From Clostridia bacterium (GTDB lineage: Bacteria; Bacillota; Clostridia; Oscillospirales; CAG-272), in the NCBI GenBank assembly GCA_017501545.1, contig JAFVWS010000029.1:1-41553 (forward strand): a stretch of 41,553 bases of DNA. The letters run 5' to 3'. Of the stretch, positions 22,426 to 30,161 are shown one piece after another. Under the pieces are notes generated by a model that was not told where the DNA came from, made no database searches, and worked only from the letters and a program-made list of their open reading frames with translations. The number at the start of each line of letters is the position of its first letter. Position 1 is the first letter of the stretch. The translations under genes were made by a program, and so were the position numbers.

Positions 22426-23319
22426 TTAATACATTATTATTCCAAAGCCTTCACCTGTTTTGCCACCATTTCTTAAGTAGTCCTTATATGCACGGCGCAT
22501 GCTTGTGTTTTCTGGGTAGTCCTCAATATTCCCTGTATAGTCCATATCGAATAGGCGCCAAGCATCATTATATTCGCCCTCTTTGTCGTGTGTTTCCCAG
22601 GTAACATCAAATTCGTGAATAAATCTGTATGTATTTGTGTGCTTTGGAAAAACCTCAAGAGTTGCCTTGTAAAGAAGCCAGCTGTGACAAACAAAAACTA
22701 CTTGCTTGTTTGGAATTTGGTCTATAAAGAATTTTGCAGCCTGTGCATAAGCATCGTCAGTTGCTTCCTTAGTAATTGGAGTTTCGCTTCTTGGAATATG
22801 AACGCCGATTACAATATCGCCCTTTGTTAATTTTTTGCCGTTTTTCTCATAATCCTCATTTTGATAGGTTGAAAGCTCAAACTGGAGTCTACCAAGTGCA
22901 AAGCGAGTCATATTGAAAAATCCTGGAAACCACCAAGCAACGCAAGAGCCGATTATGTTTTTAACAAGCTTACATTCCTCAAGCTTATATCTTAAATCGA
23001 GCATTGAGTTATGGAATATTTCCTCGGAAATACCTTTTTGCTTATAAAGCTCCTTTAAATGCCTTGAAAGACACATAAAAATAAGCAGACCTGAGGTGTA
23101 TGGATGAACACCTGCATTTTTGCCCGCATTTTGAGCTTTTACCAAAACATCGTTATAATAATCAATCTCGATTGATTTTTCATACTCGGAAACGATTTTA
23201 TCAAAAACTGATTTTGCGCCCCAGTTGCCAGAAATTTTATCATATTCGCTAAGCAGGAATGAAGCGTCCCTTTCCTTGTAATCGAAATCCTTTAAAAATT
23301 GTTCAAGATAAGTCCTCAT
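22426..23319 (-). CDS. Acyltransferase-like protein (NAT_N/GNAT_C two-domain family)
   Basis: A 297-residue cytoplasmic protein resembling the Clostridial family with an N-terminal helical domain and a GNAT-like C-terminal domain. Recognisable stretches are AGVHPYTSGLLIFMCLSRHL, FPGFFNMTRFALGRLQFEL, GDIVIGVHIPRSETPIT, VVFVCHSWLLYKATLEVFP and RFIHEFDVT. Its start overlaps the smpB stop as ATGA, so it is translationally coupled. The tmRNA follows 32 bases downstream. Lying between the two parts of the trans-translation machinery is suggestive, but substrate and role are unknown. The family call is from memory of sequence patterns, not a search. Confidence 0.65.
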   Translation of the reverse strand: MRTYLEQFLKDFDYKERDASFLLSEYDKISGNWGAKSVFDKIVSEYEKSIEIDYYNDVLVKAQNAGKNAGVHPYTSGLLIFMCLSRHLKELYKQKGISEEIFHNSMLDLRYKLEECKLVKNIIGSCVAWWFPGFFNMTRFALGRLQFELSTYQNEDYEKNGKKLTKGDIVIGVHIPRSETPITKEATDDAYAQAAKFFIDQIPNKQVVFVCHSWLLYKATLEVFPKHTNTYRFIHEFDVTWETHDKEGEYNDAWRLFDMDYTGNIEDYPENTSMRRAYKDYLRNGGKTGEGFGIIMY

Positions 23320-23786
23320 CAGTCGTCTCTTGCCCCTTTCATTGTTCTTTCTATCATTCTGTTTGCATCACGCTTTGCATCACTTTCGCGCTTATCATAA
23401 AGCTTTTTGCCCTTGCAAAGCCCAAGCTCAACCTTAACACGTGAGCCTTTAAAGTAAAGCGACAACGGAATTATTGAATAACCGTCTCGTGTAAGCAAGC
23501 CATTTAACTTCATAATCTCCTTTTTGTGCATAAGGAGGCGCTTATGTCGAAGTGGATCCTTATTAAAAAGATTGCCTTGCTCATATGGGCTTATATGAAT
23601 TCCAAGTGCCAAAAGCTCACCAGCGTAAACCTTACAAAAGGAGTCCTTTAAATTGACCTTTCCTTGACGCAAGGATTTAACCTCTGTGCCAAAGAGCTCA
23701 ATTCCAGCTTCGTATTTTTCCTCAACAAAATAGTCATGATATGCTTTTTTATTCTGAGCGATTGTCTTTATACTTTTTTCAGCCAT
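23319..23786 (-). CDS. smpB: SsrA-binding protein SmpB
   Basis: A 155-residue SmpB, the tmRNA partner that delivers it to stalled ribosomes. The family motifs are [58 protein letters not shown] and the basic C-terminal tail [17 protein letters not shown] that enters the mRNA channel. The ATG at 23786 has AAGGAG seven bases upstream, so the longer frame to 23831 is rejected. It is first in an operon with an acyltransferase-like gene and probably the tmRNA itself. Confidence 0.97.
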   Translation of the reverse strand: MAEKSIKTIAQNKKAYHDYFVEEKYEAGIELFGTEVKSLRQGKVNLKDSFCKVYAGELLALGIHISPYEQGNLFNKDPLRHKRLLMHKKEIMKLNGLLTRDGYSIIPLSLYFKGSRVKVELGLCKGKKLYDKRESDAKRDANRMIERTMKGARDD

Positions 23787-23821
23787 TTTGGTCTCCTTTC
23801 TAAGTAATTTCTTGCTATTTG

Positions 23822-23850
23822 AGTATAACATAATATTTTATATTTTTCAA
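23822..23850 (-). promoter_or_regulatory. Promoter of smpB
   Basis: Minus strand TTGAAA (23845-23850), 17 bases, TATACT (23822-23827), TGT before the -10. Confidence 0.75.
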
Positions 23851-23868
23851 TAGCATAATTTGTCGTAA

Positions 23869-23897
23869 TTGACAAAAATAATAGTATATGTTAAAAT
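23869..23897 (+). promoter_or_regulatory. Promoter of the YgjP-like gene
   Basis: TTGACA (23869-23874), 17 bases, TAAAAT (23892-23897), TGT before the -10. The ribosome site GAGGTGG and ATG follow within 20 bases, so the leader is very short. Confidence 0.82.
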
Positions 23898-23915
23898 TGT
23901 TACGAGGTGGTTTTA

Positions 23916-24428
23916 ATGAGCTATGAAATTATAAGGAGCAAAAGACGTAGCCTTTGCTTGCAAGTCAAGCGTGACGGAACAGTTGTTGTGCGTGCGCCAC
24001 TTAGAGCAAGTGAAAAGGTGATAAATGACTTTGTTACAAAGCATATTGATTGGATAATAAGCAAAAAGGAGTTAGTCAAAAACGCACACATCCCCGAGGA
24101 TTTTAGCGAAAATGAGATAAAAGAGCTAAAGGCGCGCCTAAGAGAAATTATTACGCCTATTTTAGAGCATTATTCAAGTATTATGGGAGTATATTATGAC
24201 AGGTTTTCTATCAACTCTGCAAAGACACGTTTTGGTAGCTGCTCCTCTAAAAAGACACTTAATTTTAGTTATAGATTAGCTCTTTTTCCTTACGAGGCAA
24301 TTGAATACGTCTGTGTGCATGAGCTTGCTCACCTTAAGGAAATGAACCACTCAAATAGATTTTGGAGTATTGTAGAAGGTATTTTACCTGATTATAAAGA
24401 CCGAAAGAAACTACTTAAGCGAGGATAA
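23916..24428 (+). CDS. YgjP/SprT-like zinc metalloprotease (DUF45)
   Basis: A 170-residue member of the YgjP-like metallopeptidase family. The core is INSAKTRFGSCSSKKTLNFSYRLALFP, then VCVHELAHLKEMNHSNRFW, with HELAH at 135-139 and a third zinc His at 146. The N-terminal strand-rich part (YEIIRSKRRSLCLQVKRDGTVVVRAP) is typical. The start at ATG 23916 is set by GAGGTGG; an upstream GTG at 23907 lies inside the ribosome site. It is followed one base later by a dehydrogenase gene. The family accompanies type I restriction systems in some genomes; none is present here. Confidence 0.88.
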   Translation: MSYEIIRSKRRSLCLQVKRDGTVVVRAPLRASEKVINDFVTKHIDWIISKKELVKNAHIPEDFSENEIKELKARLREIITPILEHYSSIMGVYYDRFSINSAKTRFGSCSSKKTLNFSYRLALFPYEAIEYVCVHELAHLKEMNHSNRFWSIVEGILPDYKDRKKLLKRG

Positions 24429-24429
24429 A

Positions 24430-25377
24430 ATGAACATAGTAATTTTGGATTATAAGACCCTTGGCGACGACCTTGACCTTAGTGGTGCTGAAAAATTTGG
24501 TACTGTCATTAAGTACCCGTCATCAACACAAGATGAGGCTAAGGAGCGCGTACGTGATGCTGATATTATCATTGTCAACAAGGTAAAAATGACGGAGGAC
24601 GTGGTTAAAAACGCGCCTAATTTGAAATTAATTTGTGAAACAGCAACTGGCTATGACAATATAGATATTGCTTACTGTACAAGCCGAGGAATCAAGGTTG
24701 CTAATACTCCTGCTTACTCAACCTCTTGCGTTGCTCAGGTCACTGTTTCAATGGCGTGCTCACTTATTACACACTTGAATGAATACAGGCAGTTTGTACA
24801 CAATGGTCAGTATCAAAAAAGCATTAGTGCAAATAGGCTTGAGCCCATTTATCATGAGCTTGAAGGTATGACCTGGGGTATCATTGGCTTTGGCAATATT
24901 GGACGTAAGGTTGCCACAGTTGCCGAGGCGCTTGGATGCAATATTTTAGTAAATAAGCGTACCCCTGTGTCTGATTTTAAGTGTGTTGACCTTGAAACAA
25001 TTCTTAAAAATTCTGACATTATTTCAATACACTGTCCTTTATCAAATGAAACACGAGGAATGATTGGCAAAAAAGAGCTTGATATGATGAAGGGCAACGC
25101 TGTTATAATCAATGTTGCACGTGGTGCCATATGGGACGAGGGCGCAGTTGCAGATGCTATACTTGATGGCACAATTGGTGGTATGGCGTGTGACGTATTT
25201 TCACAAGAGCCATTGCCAAGTGAGCATCCTTTTAATAAAATATTAGATAAGGAAAACGTAATTTTAACTCCACATATGGCGTGGGGCTCCTTTGAATCAA
25301 GAACAAGATGCTTTAACACTGTGCTTTCTAATATTGAAGCTTACCTTAACGGCAGGGAGCAAAATTTGGTGAGATGA
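24430..25377 (+). CDS. D-2-hydroxyacid dehydrogenase
   Basis: A 315-residue NAD-dependent dehydrogenase of the D-isomer family. The Rossmann motif GFGNIGRKVATVAEALG is at about 153-169. The catalytic Arg is in INVARGAIWDEGAV, Glu in CDVFSQEPLPSEHP, and His in ILTPHMAWGS. The substrate loop CETATGYDNIDIAYCTSRGI is typical of glycerate or hydroxypyruvate reductase-like members, so a small 2-keto acid is the likely substrate. The start is one base after the upstream stop with GAGGAT as ribosome site, so the two genes are coupled. Confidence 0.9.
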   Translation: MNIVILDYKTLGDDLDLSGAEKFGTVIKYPSSTQDEAKERVRDADIIIVNKVKMTEDVVKNAPNLKLICETATGYDNIDIAYCTSRGIKVANTPAYSTSCVAQVTVSMACSLITHLNEYRQFVHNGQYQKSISANRLEPIYHELEGMTWGIIGFGNIGRKVATVAEALGCNILVNKRTPVSDFKCVDLETILKNSDIISIHCPLSNETRGMIGKKELDMMKGNAVIINVARGAIWDEGAVADAILDGTIGGMACDVFSQEPLPSEHPFNKILDKENVILTPHMAWGSFESRTRCFNTVLSNIEAYLNGREQNLVR

Positions 25378-25378
25378 G

Positions 25379-25414
25379 AAAAAAGTCTAACGCGAGTGCG
25401 TTAGACTTTTTTTC
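25379..25414. terminator. Bidirectional terminator
   Basis: AAAAAGTCTAACGC pairs with GCGTTAGACTTTTT across a GAGT loop. It sits between the dehydrogenase (+) and the LRR lipoprotein (-). Confidence 0.92.
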
Positions 25415-25442
25415 TTGTTCAATTGATAAAGTTTTATATTCG

Positions 25443-27383
25443 TTAACGTTCCCATCCTGAACTAGAATAAAAAGTATCTTTTAATAGACGTGCCGCCTTC
25501 CATTCATTCGACAAATCACTAGAGCTTACAATTTTACTAGATGCTTCCCAACCATTTGTATTTTTAAATGTTGCACTACTAAGATTTGATTCAACAAAAG
25601 CATAACCACCGATTTTCCACACTCCATATGGAATTGTTACACTTTCAATAGAACCACATTCATAAAACGCATAATCACCTATGGTTCTTACCGTATCTGG
25701 GATTACAAGATCAATTACAAGCTCATCATTTAAATACAAATCACAGGGCTCGGCGTTTAATGAAGATGTACATAATGGATTTGAATTTTGTTTTTCAAAT
25801 GTAATACCACACCAGTTCGCTATATCACTTATATGAACTTCCTTTACATTATCTCCTTCAAAAGCGTAAAATCCAAATTTTTGAACGCCTTTTCCTACAG
25901 TTACAACCTTAAGATTACTGCAAGATGCAAAGGCTCTTTCTCCAACTTCAATTACACTATCTGGAATTGTTAAACGCTCTATATTTGCTCCGCGAAAAGC
26001 TTCTTCGGGGATTATTGTTACACCATTGCCAATTGTTAATTCATTGAGATAATAGCACTGAGCAAATGCTGCTGTACCAATTTCAATTACACTATCAGGC
26101 AATACTATACTTTCAACATAACAACCCCAAAATGCCTTTTCACCAATTGAGGTTATGTTATTTCCAATTGTTACGCTTGTCAAGTTATTACAATCTTTAA
26201 AGGCTTCATTTTCTATTGAAACCACCAAATACTCAATGTCTTGATATGATACTGTGTTTGGTATCGTAATCGTTTCAACATCATATATGCTTCCTTCAGG
26301 ACCAACCACTGTTACGCTATGCCCTCCTGTTGAGCGATAGCGAATACCATCAGCCACAAATTCAATCTCTTCAATATAGCTCCAAACAACTGGACAATTT
26401 GAACTGTTCCAATTACTGCTCCATCCCTCGGGTTTATCGCTCACTTGACAACAAATTGTTAAATTATCGCACCCTTGGAATGCATAATCACTTATATAAG
26501 TAACACTTTCAGGAATAATCACTTTAGTTATAGTTTTATTATCATTGAATACGGATTTTCCTATAGCTGTATATTTTGATGGAATAGTTATTATCTCTTT
26601 TCTTCCTACATATGCAAGAATAGTTTCTCCTTGATCGTCTATTGAACCTGTAACAAAACCATTTTCATCTGTTTTTCCATATATCGCCTTTCCTCCACAA
26701 ACTGAACAAATATATGTATTAGATTCGTATGTATCATATTCACAATTACATTCCCATTTTGCTAACAAAGTATAATCAAAGCAAGGCATAGCAAATTCGA
26801 ATATAGCATTTGCTGTTATTTGATTTCCTGCTTCATCAAACCAACCCAAAAATCTTTTTTCCGATTTTGTTAATGCAAGTGCTTTTACACTATTTCCTGT
26901 TGCTTTTTTGGACGTATATTCAGTTATATATCCACCATTATCAATCTGTATGTTGCCATAATTTGGTGTAGCTGACAATATATTTACAGAATACTTTTGA
27001 TTAGTAATGCTATTTGAGCCTGACGAACCATTTCCGTTGTAGCCCTTTGGAGCTGCAGTGAATCTTGCTTCCAATGTAACATCCTTATCCCACATCTTGC
27101 AATTATATTTTGCAGATGTTGATAATAAATCGTCATCGCGATACCAGCCAAGGAAATAATATCCGCTCTTAGCTTCTGCAACAATATACAAGTCCTCGTT
27201 ATACTTATATTTTCCTTCTCCGGAAATAGTACCAGCACTTGCAATATTTTTTTCAAGTTTCAATTCATACTTGTCGCTATCTGAATTGTCGCCTCCCGAC
27301 TTGAGCGAGCCACATCCTGCAAAGCAAAAAGCAACACAGAGCATAATAGCAACACTGATAATTATTGGTGTAATTTTTTTCAT
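25443..27383 (-). CDS. BspA-like leucine-rich repeat lipoprotein with InlB-type repeats
   Basis: A 646-residue surface lipoprotein. The ATG at 27383 has TTTGGAGGG upstream, giving MKKITPIIISVAIMLCVAFCFAGC with a lipobox. Two InlB B-repeat-like modules follow (GYYFLGWYRDDDLLSTSAKY; RFLGWFDEAGNQITANAIF), then a CxxC zinc-ribbon-like linker (YICSVCGGKA). From about 260 to 610 there are LRR_5 repeats such as ITSIGEKAFWGCYVESIVLP and VIEVGERAFASCSNLKVVTV, with one interruption (VVWSYIEEIEFVADGIRY). Such proteins mediate adhesion. Its promoter is embedded in operators shared with the divergent XRE gene, which is the likely regulator. Confidence 0.88.
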   Translation of the reverse strand: MKKITPIIISVAIMLCVAFCFAGCGSLKSGGDNSDSDKYELKLEKNIASAGTISGEGKYKYNEDLYIVAEAKSGYYFLGWYRDDDLLSTSAKYNCKMWDKDVTLEARFTAAPKGYNGNGSSGSNSITNQKYSVNILSATPNYGNIQIDNGGYITEYTSKKATGNSVKALALTKSEKRFLGWFDEAGNQITANAIFEFAMPCFDYTLLAKWECNCEYDTYESNTYICSVCGGKAIYGKTDENGFVTGSIDDQGETILAYVGRKEIITIPSKYTAIGKSVFNDNKTITKVIIPESVTYISDYAFQGCDNLTICCQVSDKPEGWSSNWNSSNCPVVWSYIEEIEFVADGIRYRSTGGHSVTVVGPEGSIYDVETITIPNTVSYQDIEYLVVSIENEAFKDCNNLTSVTIGNNITSIGEKAFWGCYVESIVLPDSVIEIGTAAFAQCYYLNELTIGNGVTIIPEEAFRGANIERLTIPDSVIEVGERAFASCSNLKVVTVGKGVQKFGFYAFEGDNVKEVHISDIANWCGITFEKQNSNPLCTSSLNAEPCDLYLNDELVIDLVIPDTVRTIGDYAFYECGSIESVTIPYGVWKIGGYAFVESNLSSATFKNTNGWEASSKIVSSSDLSNEWKAARLLKDTFYSSSGWER

Positions 27384-27413
27384 TTTCCCTCCAAATTTCA
27401 ATTATTTAACATA

Positions 27414-27433
27414 TTGCACCTATATAAGTGCAA
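27414..27433. promoter_or_regulatory. Operator 1 of the XRE/LRR divergent control region
   Basis: TTGCACCTATATAAGTGCAA, a 20-base near-perfect palindrome extended to a 9-bp arm ATATTGCAC/GTGCAATAT. It overlaps the start point of the LRR transcript and the -35 region of the XRE promoter. Confidence 0.75.
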
Positions 27434-27437
27434 TATT

Positions 27438-27466
27438 AGTATAGCATTTAGCTATAATAAAGTCAA
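27438..27466 (-). promoter_or_regulatory. Promoter of the LRR lipoprotein
   Basis: Minus strand TTGACT (27461-27466), 17 bases, TATACT (27438-27443), TGC before the -10. It lies exactly between the two operators. Confidence 0.82.
27453..27458 (+). promoter_or_regulatory. -10 element of the XRE gene promoter
   Basis: TATAAT lies inside the spacer of the opposing promoter. The 17-18 base upstream position holds a poor -35 that coincides with the end of operator 1, as expected for an autoregulated gene. Confidence 0.5.
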
Positions 27467-27471
27467 GAGTT

Positions 27472-27491
27472 TTGCGCTTATTTAGGTGCAA
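27472..27491. promoter_or_regulatory. Operator 2 of the XRE/LRR control region
   Basis: TTGCGCTTATTTAGGTGCAA has the same TTGCRCY-TATWTA-RGTGCAA design as operator 1, 58 bases away. It lies just downstream of the XRE transcript start and upstream of the LRR -35. Confidence 0.7.
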
Positions 27492-27534
27492 AAATCTTAT
27501 TGGGGGTGATAGTACGAACGTCGAAATTGAAAAA

Positions 27535-27741
27535 ATGATAGGTAATAATATCCGTACAATTCGAGAAAAATGTGGTATGACGCAAGAACTTTTGGCATCA
27601 AAGCTTCAACTCCTTGGTTGCGATATTACTCGCAGTGCAATTGCTAAAATTGAGGTTGGGCAAAGGCACATTTATCCTGATGAAATAATACTAATTAAGG
27701 AAATTTTAAACACAACATATGATATGATTTTTAAAATATAA
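27535..27741 (+). CDS. XRE-family helix-turn-helix regulator
   Basis: A 68-residue (from the ATG) DNA-binding protein almost entirely made of one HTH_3 domain: IGNNIRTIREKCGMTQELLA, then SAIAKIEVGQRHIYPDEIILI. The only ATG in frame is at 27535 and lacks a ribosome site at proper distance. A near-consensus GGGGGTGAT at 27502-27510 sits three bases before ACG (27514), so translation may begin there and add seven residues (NVEIEK region). A TTG at 27472 lies inside operator 2 and is unlikely. Divergent from the LRR lipoprotein with two shared operators, it is probably an autorepressor and the dedicated regulator of that gene. Confidence 0.82.
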   Translation: MIGNNIRTIREKCGMTQELLASKLQLLGCDITRSAIAKIEVGQRHIYPDEIILIKEILNTTYDMIFKI

Positions 27742-27743
27742 AA

Positions 27744-27777
27744 CCACGCTTTCTGTACACGGGGCGTGTTTTTTTAT
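27744..27777 (+). terminator. Terminator of the XRE gene
   Basis: CACGC pairs with GCGTG over a long loop, followed by seven or more T. The stem is short but the T run is strong, and it lies directly after the stop codon. Confidence 0.6.
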
Positions 27778-27801
27778 TAAATTTGAATTTTTCTAAGTTT
27801 T

Positions 27802-27830
27802 AAAAAAATAGGAGGCGAAACGCCTCCCCT
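27802..27830 (-). terminator. GC-rich hairpin with T run on the minus strand
   Basis: GGAGGCG pairs with CGCCTCC across AAA (27811-27827); on the minus strand it is followed by TATTTTTTT. It could be a back-up terminator for the tRNA-Leu transcript or a remnant of a small dispersed repeat. Confidence 0.55.
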
Positions 27831-27882
27831 ACTAAGAGATTAAGAGAAATCCTATTAGTGAATAGTTAAGAGTGAATGGGTA

Positions 27883-27920
27883 AAAAGTAAAAAGACAAGT
27901 TTGATAAGAACTTGTCTTTT
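27883..27920 (-). terminator. Terminator of tRNA-Leu
   Basis: AAAGACAAGTT pairs with AACTTGTCTTT across a seven-base loop, with a T run on the minus strand. It begins directly after the tRNA. Confidence 0.85.
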
Positions 27921-27921
27921 T

Positions 27922-28005
27922 TGGTGCGGGTGACAGGGGTCGAACCTGCATGTCGGAGACACTAGATCCTAAGTCTAGCGCGTCTGCCAATTCCGCCACA
28001 CCCGC
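27922..28005 (-). tRNA. tRNA-Leu (anticodon TAG)
   Basis: An 84-base class II tRNA on the minus strand. The acceptor is GCGGGTG/CACCCGC, the anticodon stem CTAGA/TCTAG with loop CTTAGGA (anticodon TAG, reads CTA). A long variable arm follows, then a T arm around TTCGACC, discriminator A and encoded CCA. Confidence 0.95.
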
Positions 28006-28017
28006 ATTAATTGACAT

Positions 28018-28048
28018 ATATGTGCGTTGATTTACGCAACGCACATAT
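28018..28048. promoter_or_regulatory. 12-bp perfect inverted repeat at the tRNA-Leu transcript start
   Basis: ATATGTGCGTTG and CAACGCACATAT flank a seven-base centre. It touches the -10 box and spans the predicted start point of the tRNA-Leu transcript, so it could be an operator or a cruciform. Confidence 0.6.
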
Positions 28049-28075
28049 TATACAACAAATATTTATGTTTGTCAA
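28047..28075 (-). promoter_or_regulatory. Promoter of tRNA-Leu
   Basis: Minus strand TTGACA (28070-28075), 17 bases, TATAAT (28047-28052), a fully consensus promoter overlapping the end region of the EamA transporter gene. Confidence 0.85.
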
Positions 28076-28078
28076 GTA

Positions 28079-28981
28079 CTAAATTACAGAAAAAACGATG
28101 CCGACGACAATTAAAATTGCACAACATATTCGATACAATATGTGCTTTTCTTTATACAGTATTTTCCCGAGTAAAATAGACACAATTACAGACACCTGTT
28201 GTAAGACAGTCAAGGTAACAACCTTGCTGTTTGGATTACTATTAGCAATAAACATTGCCTTATCTGCCAACATAAACAGGATACTCAGCATGTAAATCCA
28301 AGGACACTTCAGGCATCTTTTCACATTGATTTTTTCTTTTTTAATAAGAAATCTTGCCAAAATAAATAGACCGTAAAGCGAGCTAAGGTATAGCATATAC
28401 CAAAACTGCATTTGTGCATCATTTAAAAGCTCGTCACCGAAAAACCACTTACCAGTCTCTGTGGAAAGGGTGTATTTATCAATTATAGCAGAAAAAGCAT
28501 TGAGTAAGCACGAAATCACAACCAAAGGAATTGCTTTATATGTTGTTGTCTGCCCTGACTTTTTATCCTTTTTCAAATTAACTATTGTTACACCAACAAG
28601 AACGAAAACCATTCCTATTCCTTGAAATAGTCCAAGCGTTTCGCCGAGCAATATAATACTTAGTACAATGCTAAAAAGCATTCGGCTCATATCCAAGACA
28701 CAGTAAATGCTCAATGGAAGCCTTTTCATTGCGTTCATTGCGCAAATCCAACCTATAAATATCATAAATGCCTTTAAAAAGATGGCTAAATGATATTTTA
28801 TACTAATGCCAAATATGTCCTGACCTATGGCAAAAGGAATTGTAAGTAAAAAGGCAAAAAAGGTATAAAAGAAAAGCACTTCCATAACACTGCACTTTTC
28901 CATTGCCTTTTTCTTAAGTGCTTCTCTTATTCCTTTGCAAAGTCCATAAAAAAGAATAAGAGGTATCCATATGTATTTCAT
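28079..28981 (-). CDS. EamA/DMT-superfamily transporter
   Basis: A 300-residue protein with ten hydrophobic helices in two halves of five, the drug/metabolite transporter layout. The glycine and polar positions typical of EamA repeats are visible (PLSIYCVLDMSRMLFSIVLS; LLGETLGLFQGIGMVFVLVG; VVTLTVLQQVSVIVSILLGK). Its ATG abuts the asnA stop codon (TAA-ATG) without a clear ribosome site, so translation is coupled to asnA. That link suggests export or import of an amino acid or a related metabolite, but the substrate is not determinable. Confidence 0.82.
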   Translation of the reverse strand: MKYIWIPLILFYGLCKGIREALKKKAMEKCSVMEVLFFYTFFAFLLTIPFAIGQDIFGISIKYHLAIFLKAFMIFIGWICAMNAMKRLPLSIYCVLDMSRMLFSIVLSIILLGETLGLFQGIGMVFVLVGVTIVNLKKDKKSGQTTTYKAIPLVVISCLLNAFSAIIDKYTLSTETGKWFFGDELLNDAQMQFWYMLYLSSLYGLFILARFLIKKEKINVKRCLKCPWIYMLSILFMLADKAMFIANSNPNSKVVTLTVLQQVSVIVSILLGKILYKEKHILYRICCAILIVVGIVFSVI

Positions 28982-29983
28982 TTAGAGCAAGTAAACCCCG
29001 TTTTCAAGACACTCTCTGGTAGTTTTTTCTCCCCAGTATGATGATTGAACCTCACCAATATGCGCCTTGCGTAAGAAATACATACACATTCTCGACTGAC
29101 CGATACCACCACCTATTGTGTATGGAAGCTCACCATTTAAAAGTGCTTTATGATAGTCAAGATTTTCTCTTTCCTCACAGCCTCTTTCCTTGAGCTGTCT
29201 TCTTAATGCTTCCTCATCTACTCTGATACCCATTGATGAAAGCTCAAATGCGATATCAAGCACTGGATAATATACAATAATGTCACCGTTTAGGCTCCAG
29301 TCATCGTAGTCAGGGGCACGACCATCGTGAATCTTGCCTGATTTTAGCTTGCCACCTATTTGCATTATAAATACAGCACCGTGCTCCTTAGCGATTGCCT
29401 TTTCTCTTTCCTTTGGAGTTAGGTTTGGATACATATCCTCAAGCTCCTGTGAAGTGACAAAGAAAATACTTTCCGGAAGCATTTTGCCTATGAAATCGTA
29501 CTCATACGCGATATAGTTTTCTGTGTGCTTTAATGTATCATATATAATCTTAACTGTTTTTTTGAGAACCTTTTCACAGCGTTGCTCCTTGGTGATGATT
29601 TTTTCCCAGTCCCACTGGTCAACGTACATTGAGTGAATATTGTCTGGCTCCTCATCGCGACGAATAGCTATCATATCTGTGTAAAGTCCCTCGCCTGCCA
29701 AAAAGCCGTAATCCTTTAAGGCTACTCTTTTCCACTTTGCAAGAGAATGTACGATTTCAAGATTTGTACCATCTAATACATCAAAATTAACAGGTCTTTC
29801 AACCCCATTGAGGTTGTCATTAAGTCCACTATTCTTTGAAACAAACATCGGCGCAGAAACACGTGTCAAATTAAGTGCTATTGCCAAATCTCTTTCGAAA
29901 AAGTCTTTTACCTTTTTAATTGCCACTTGAGTTTGTCTAATATCCAAAAGTGACTTGTAGCCGTCAGGAATATATAGCGACAT
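28982..29983 (-). CDS. asnA: Aspartate-ammonia ligase (asparagine synthetase A)
   Basis: A 333-residue AsnA, the class II aaRS-like enzyme making asparagine from aspartate, ammonia and ATP. Clear motifs are [69 protein letters not shown] and the motif 3-like [14 protein letters not shown]. The ATG at 29983 has GGGAGG seven bases upstream; the longer frame is rejected. Full length for the family. Its own promoter lies at 30013-30041, and a transporter gene follows with no gap. Confidence 0.97.
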   Translation of the reverse strand: MSLYIPDGYKSLLDIRQTQVAIKKVKDFFERDLAIALNLTRVSAPMFVSKNSGLNDNLNGVERPVNFDVLDGTNLEIVHSLAKWKRVALKDYGFLAGEGLYTDMIAIRRDEEPDNIHSMYVDQWDWEKIITKEQRCEKVLKKTVKIIYDTLKHTENYIAYEYDFIGKMLPESIFFVTSQELEDMYPNLTPKEREKAIAKEHGAVFIMQIGGKLKSGKIHDGRAPDYDDWSLNGDIIVYYPVLDIAFELSSMGIRVDEEALRRQLKERGCEERENLDYHKALLNGELPYTIGGGIGQSRMCMYFLRKAHIGEVQSSYWGEKTTRECLENGVYLL

Positions 29984-30012
29984 AACATACCTCCCAAAAA
30001 TTGATATATTCA

Positions 30013-30041
30013 AGTATAGCACATCAAAATTCCTTTTGCAA
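30013..30041 (-). promoter_or_regulatory. Promoter of asnA
   Basis: Minus strand TTGCAA (30036-30041), 17 bases, TATACT (30013-30018), TGC before the -10. No T-box leader is present. Confidence 0.75.
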
Positions 30042-30098
30042 GTCATTTATTAATTTCGACCTATTATTTATTTTTGCGTATTTATTTATTATTAAATA

Positions 30099-30127
30099 TT
30101 GACATATAAACATAAGTATGGTAAAAT
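30099..30127 (+). promoter_or_regulatory. Promoter of the LRR/CotH exoprotein
   Basis: TTGACA (30099-30104), 17 bases, TAAAAT (30122-30127), TGG before the -10. The ATG follows 34 bases later with AAAGGAG upstream. Confidence 0.82.
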
Positions 30128-30161
30128 AATTATGTGCAAATTTACCTAAAAGGAGCAATTT

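Noticed and set aside
24852..25319. 155-residue minus-strand frame opposite the dehydrogenase
   Set aside because: Antisense shadow; the dehydrogenase has full catalytic motifs on the plus strand.
27472..27534. TTG start extending the XRE regulator by 21 residues
   Set aside because: The TTG lies inside operator 2 and has no ribosome site; the added residues are not HTH-like.
27832..28044. 70-residue minus-strand frame reading VAELADALDLGSSVSD
   Set aside because: It is a translation through tRNA-Leu; this peptide is a familiar artefact of leucine tRNA genes.
29984..30161. T-box or other riboswitch upstream of asnA or the CotH gene
   Set aside because: The leaders are about 25-35 bases long, too short for a T-box, and no specifier stem or antiterminator motif is seen.
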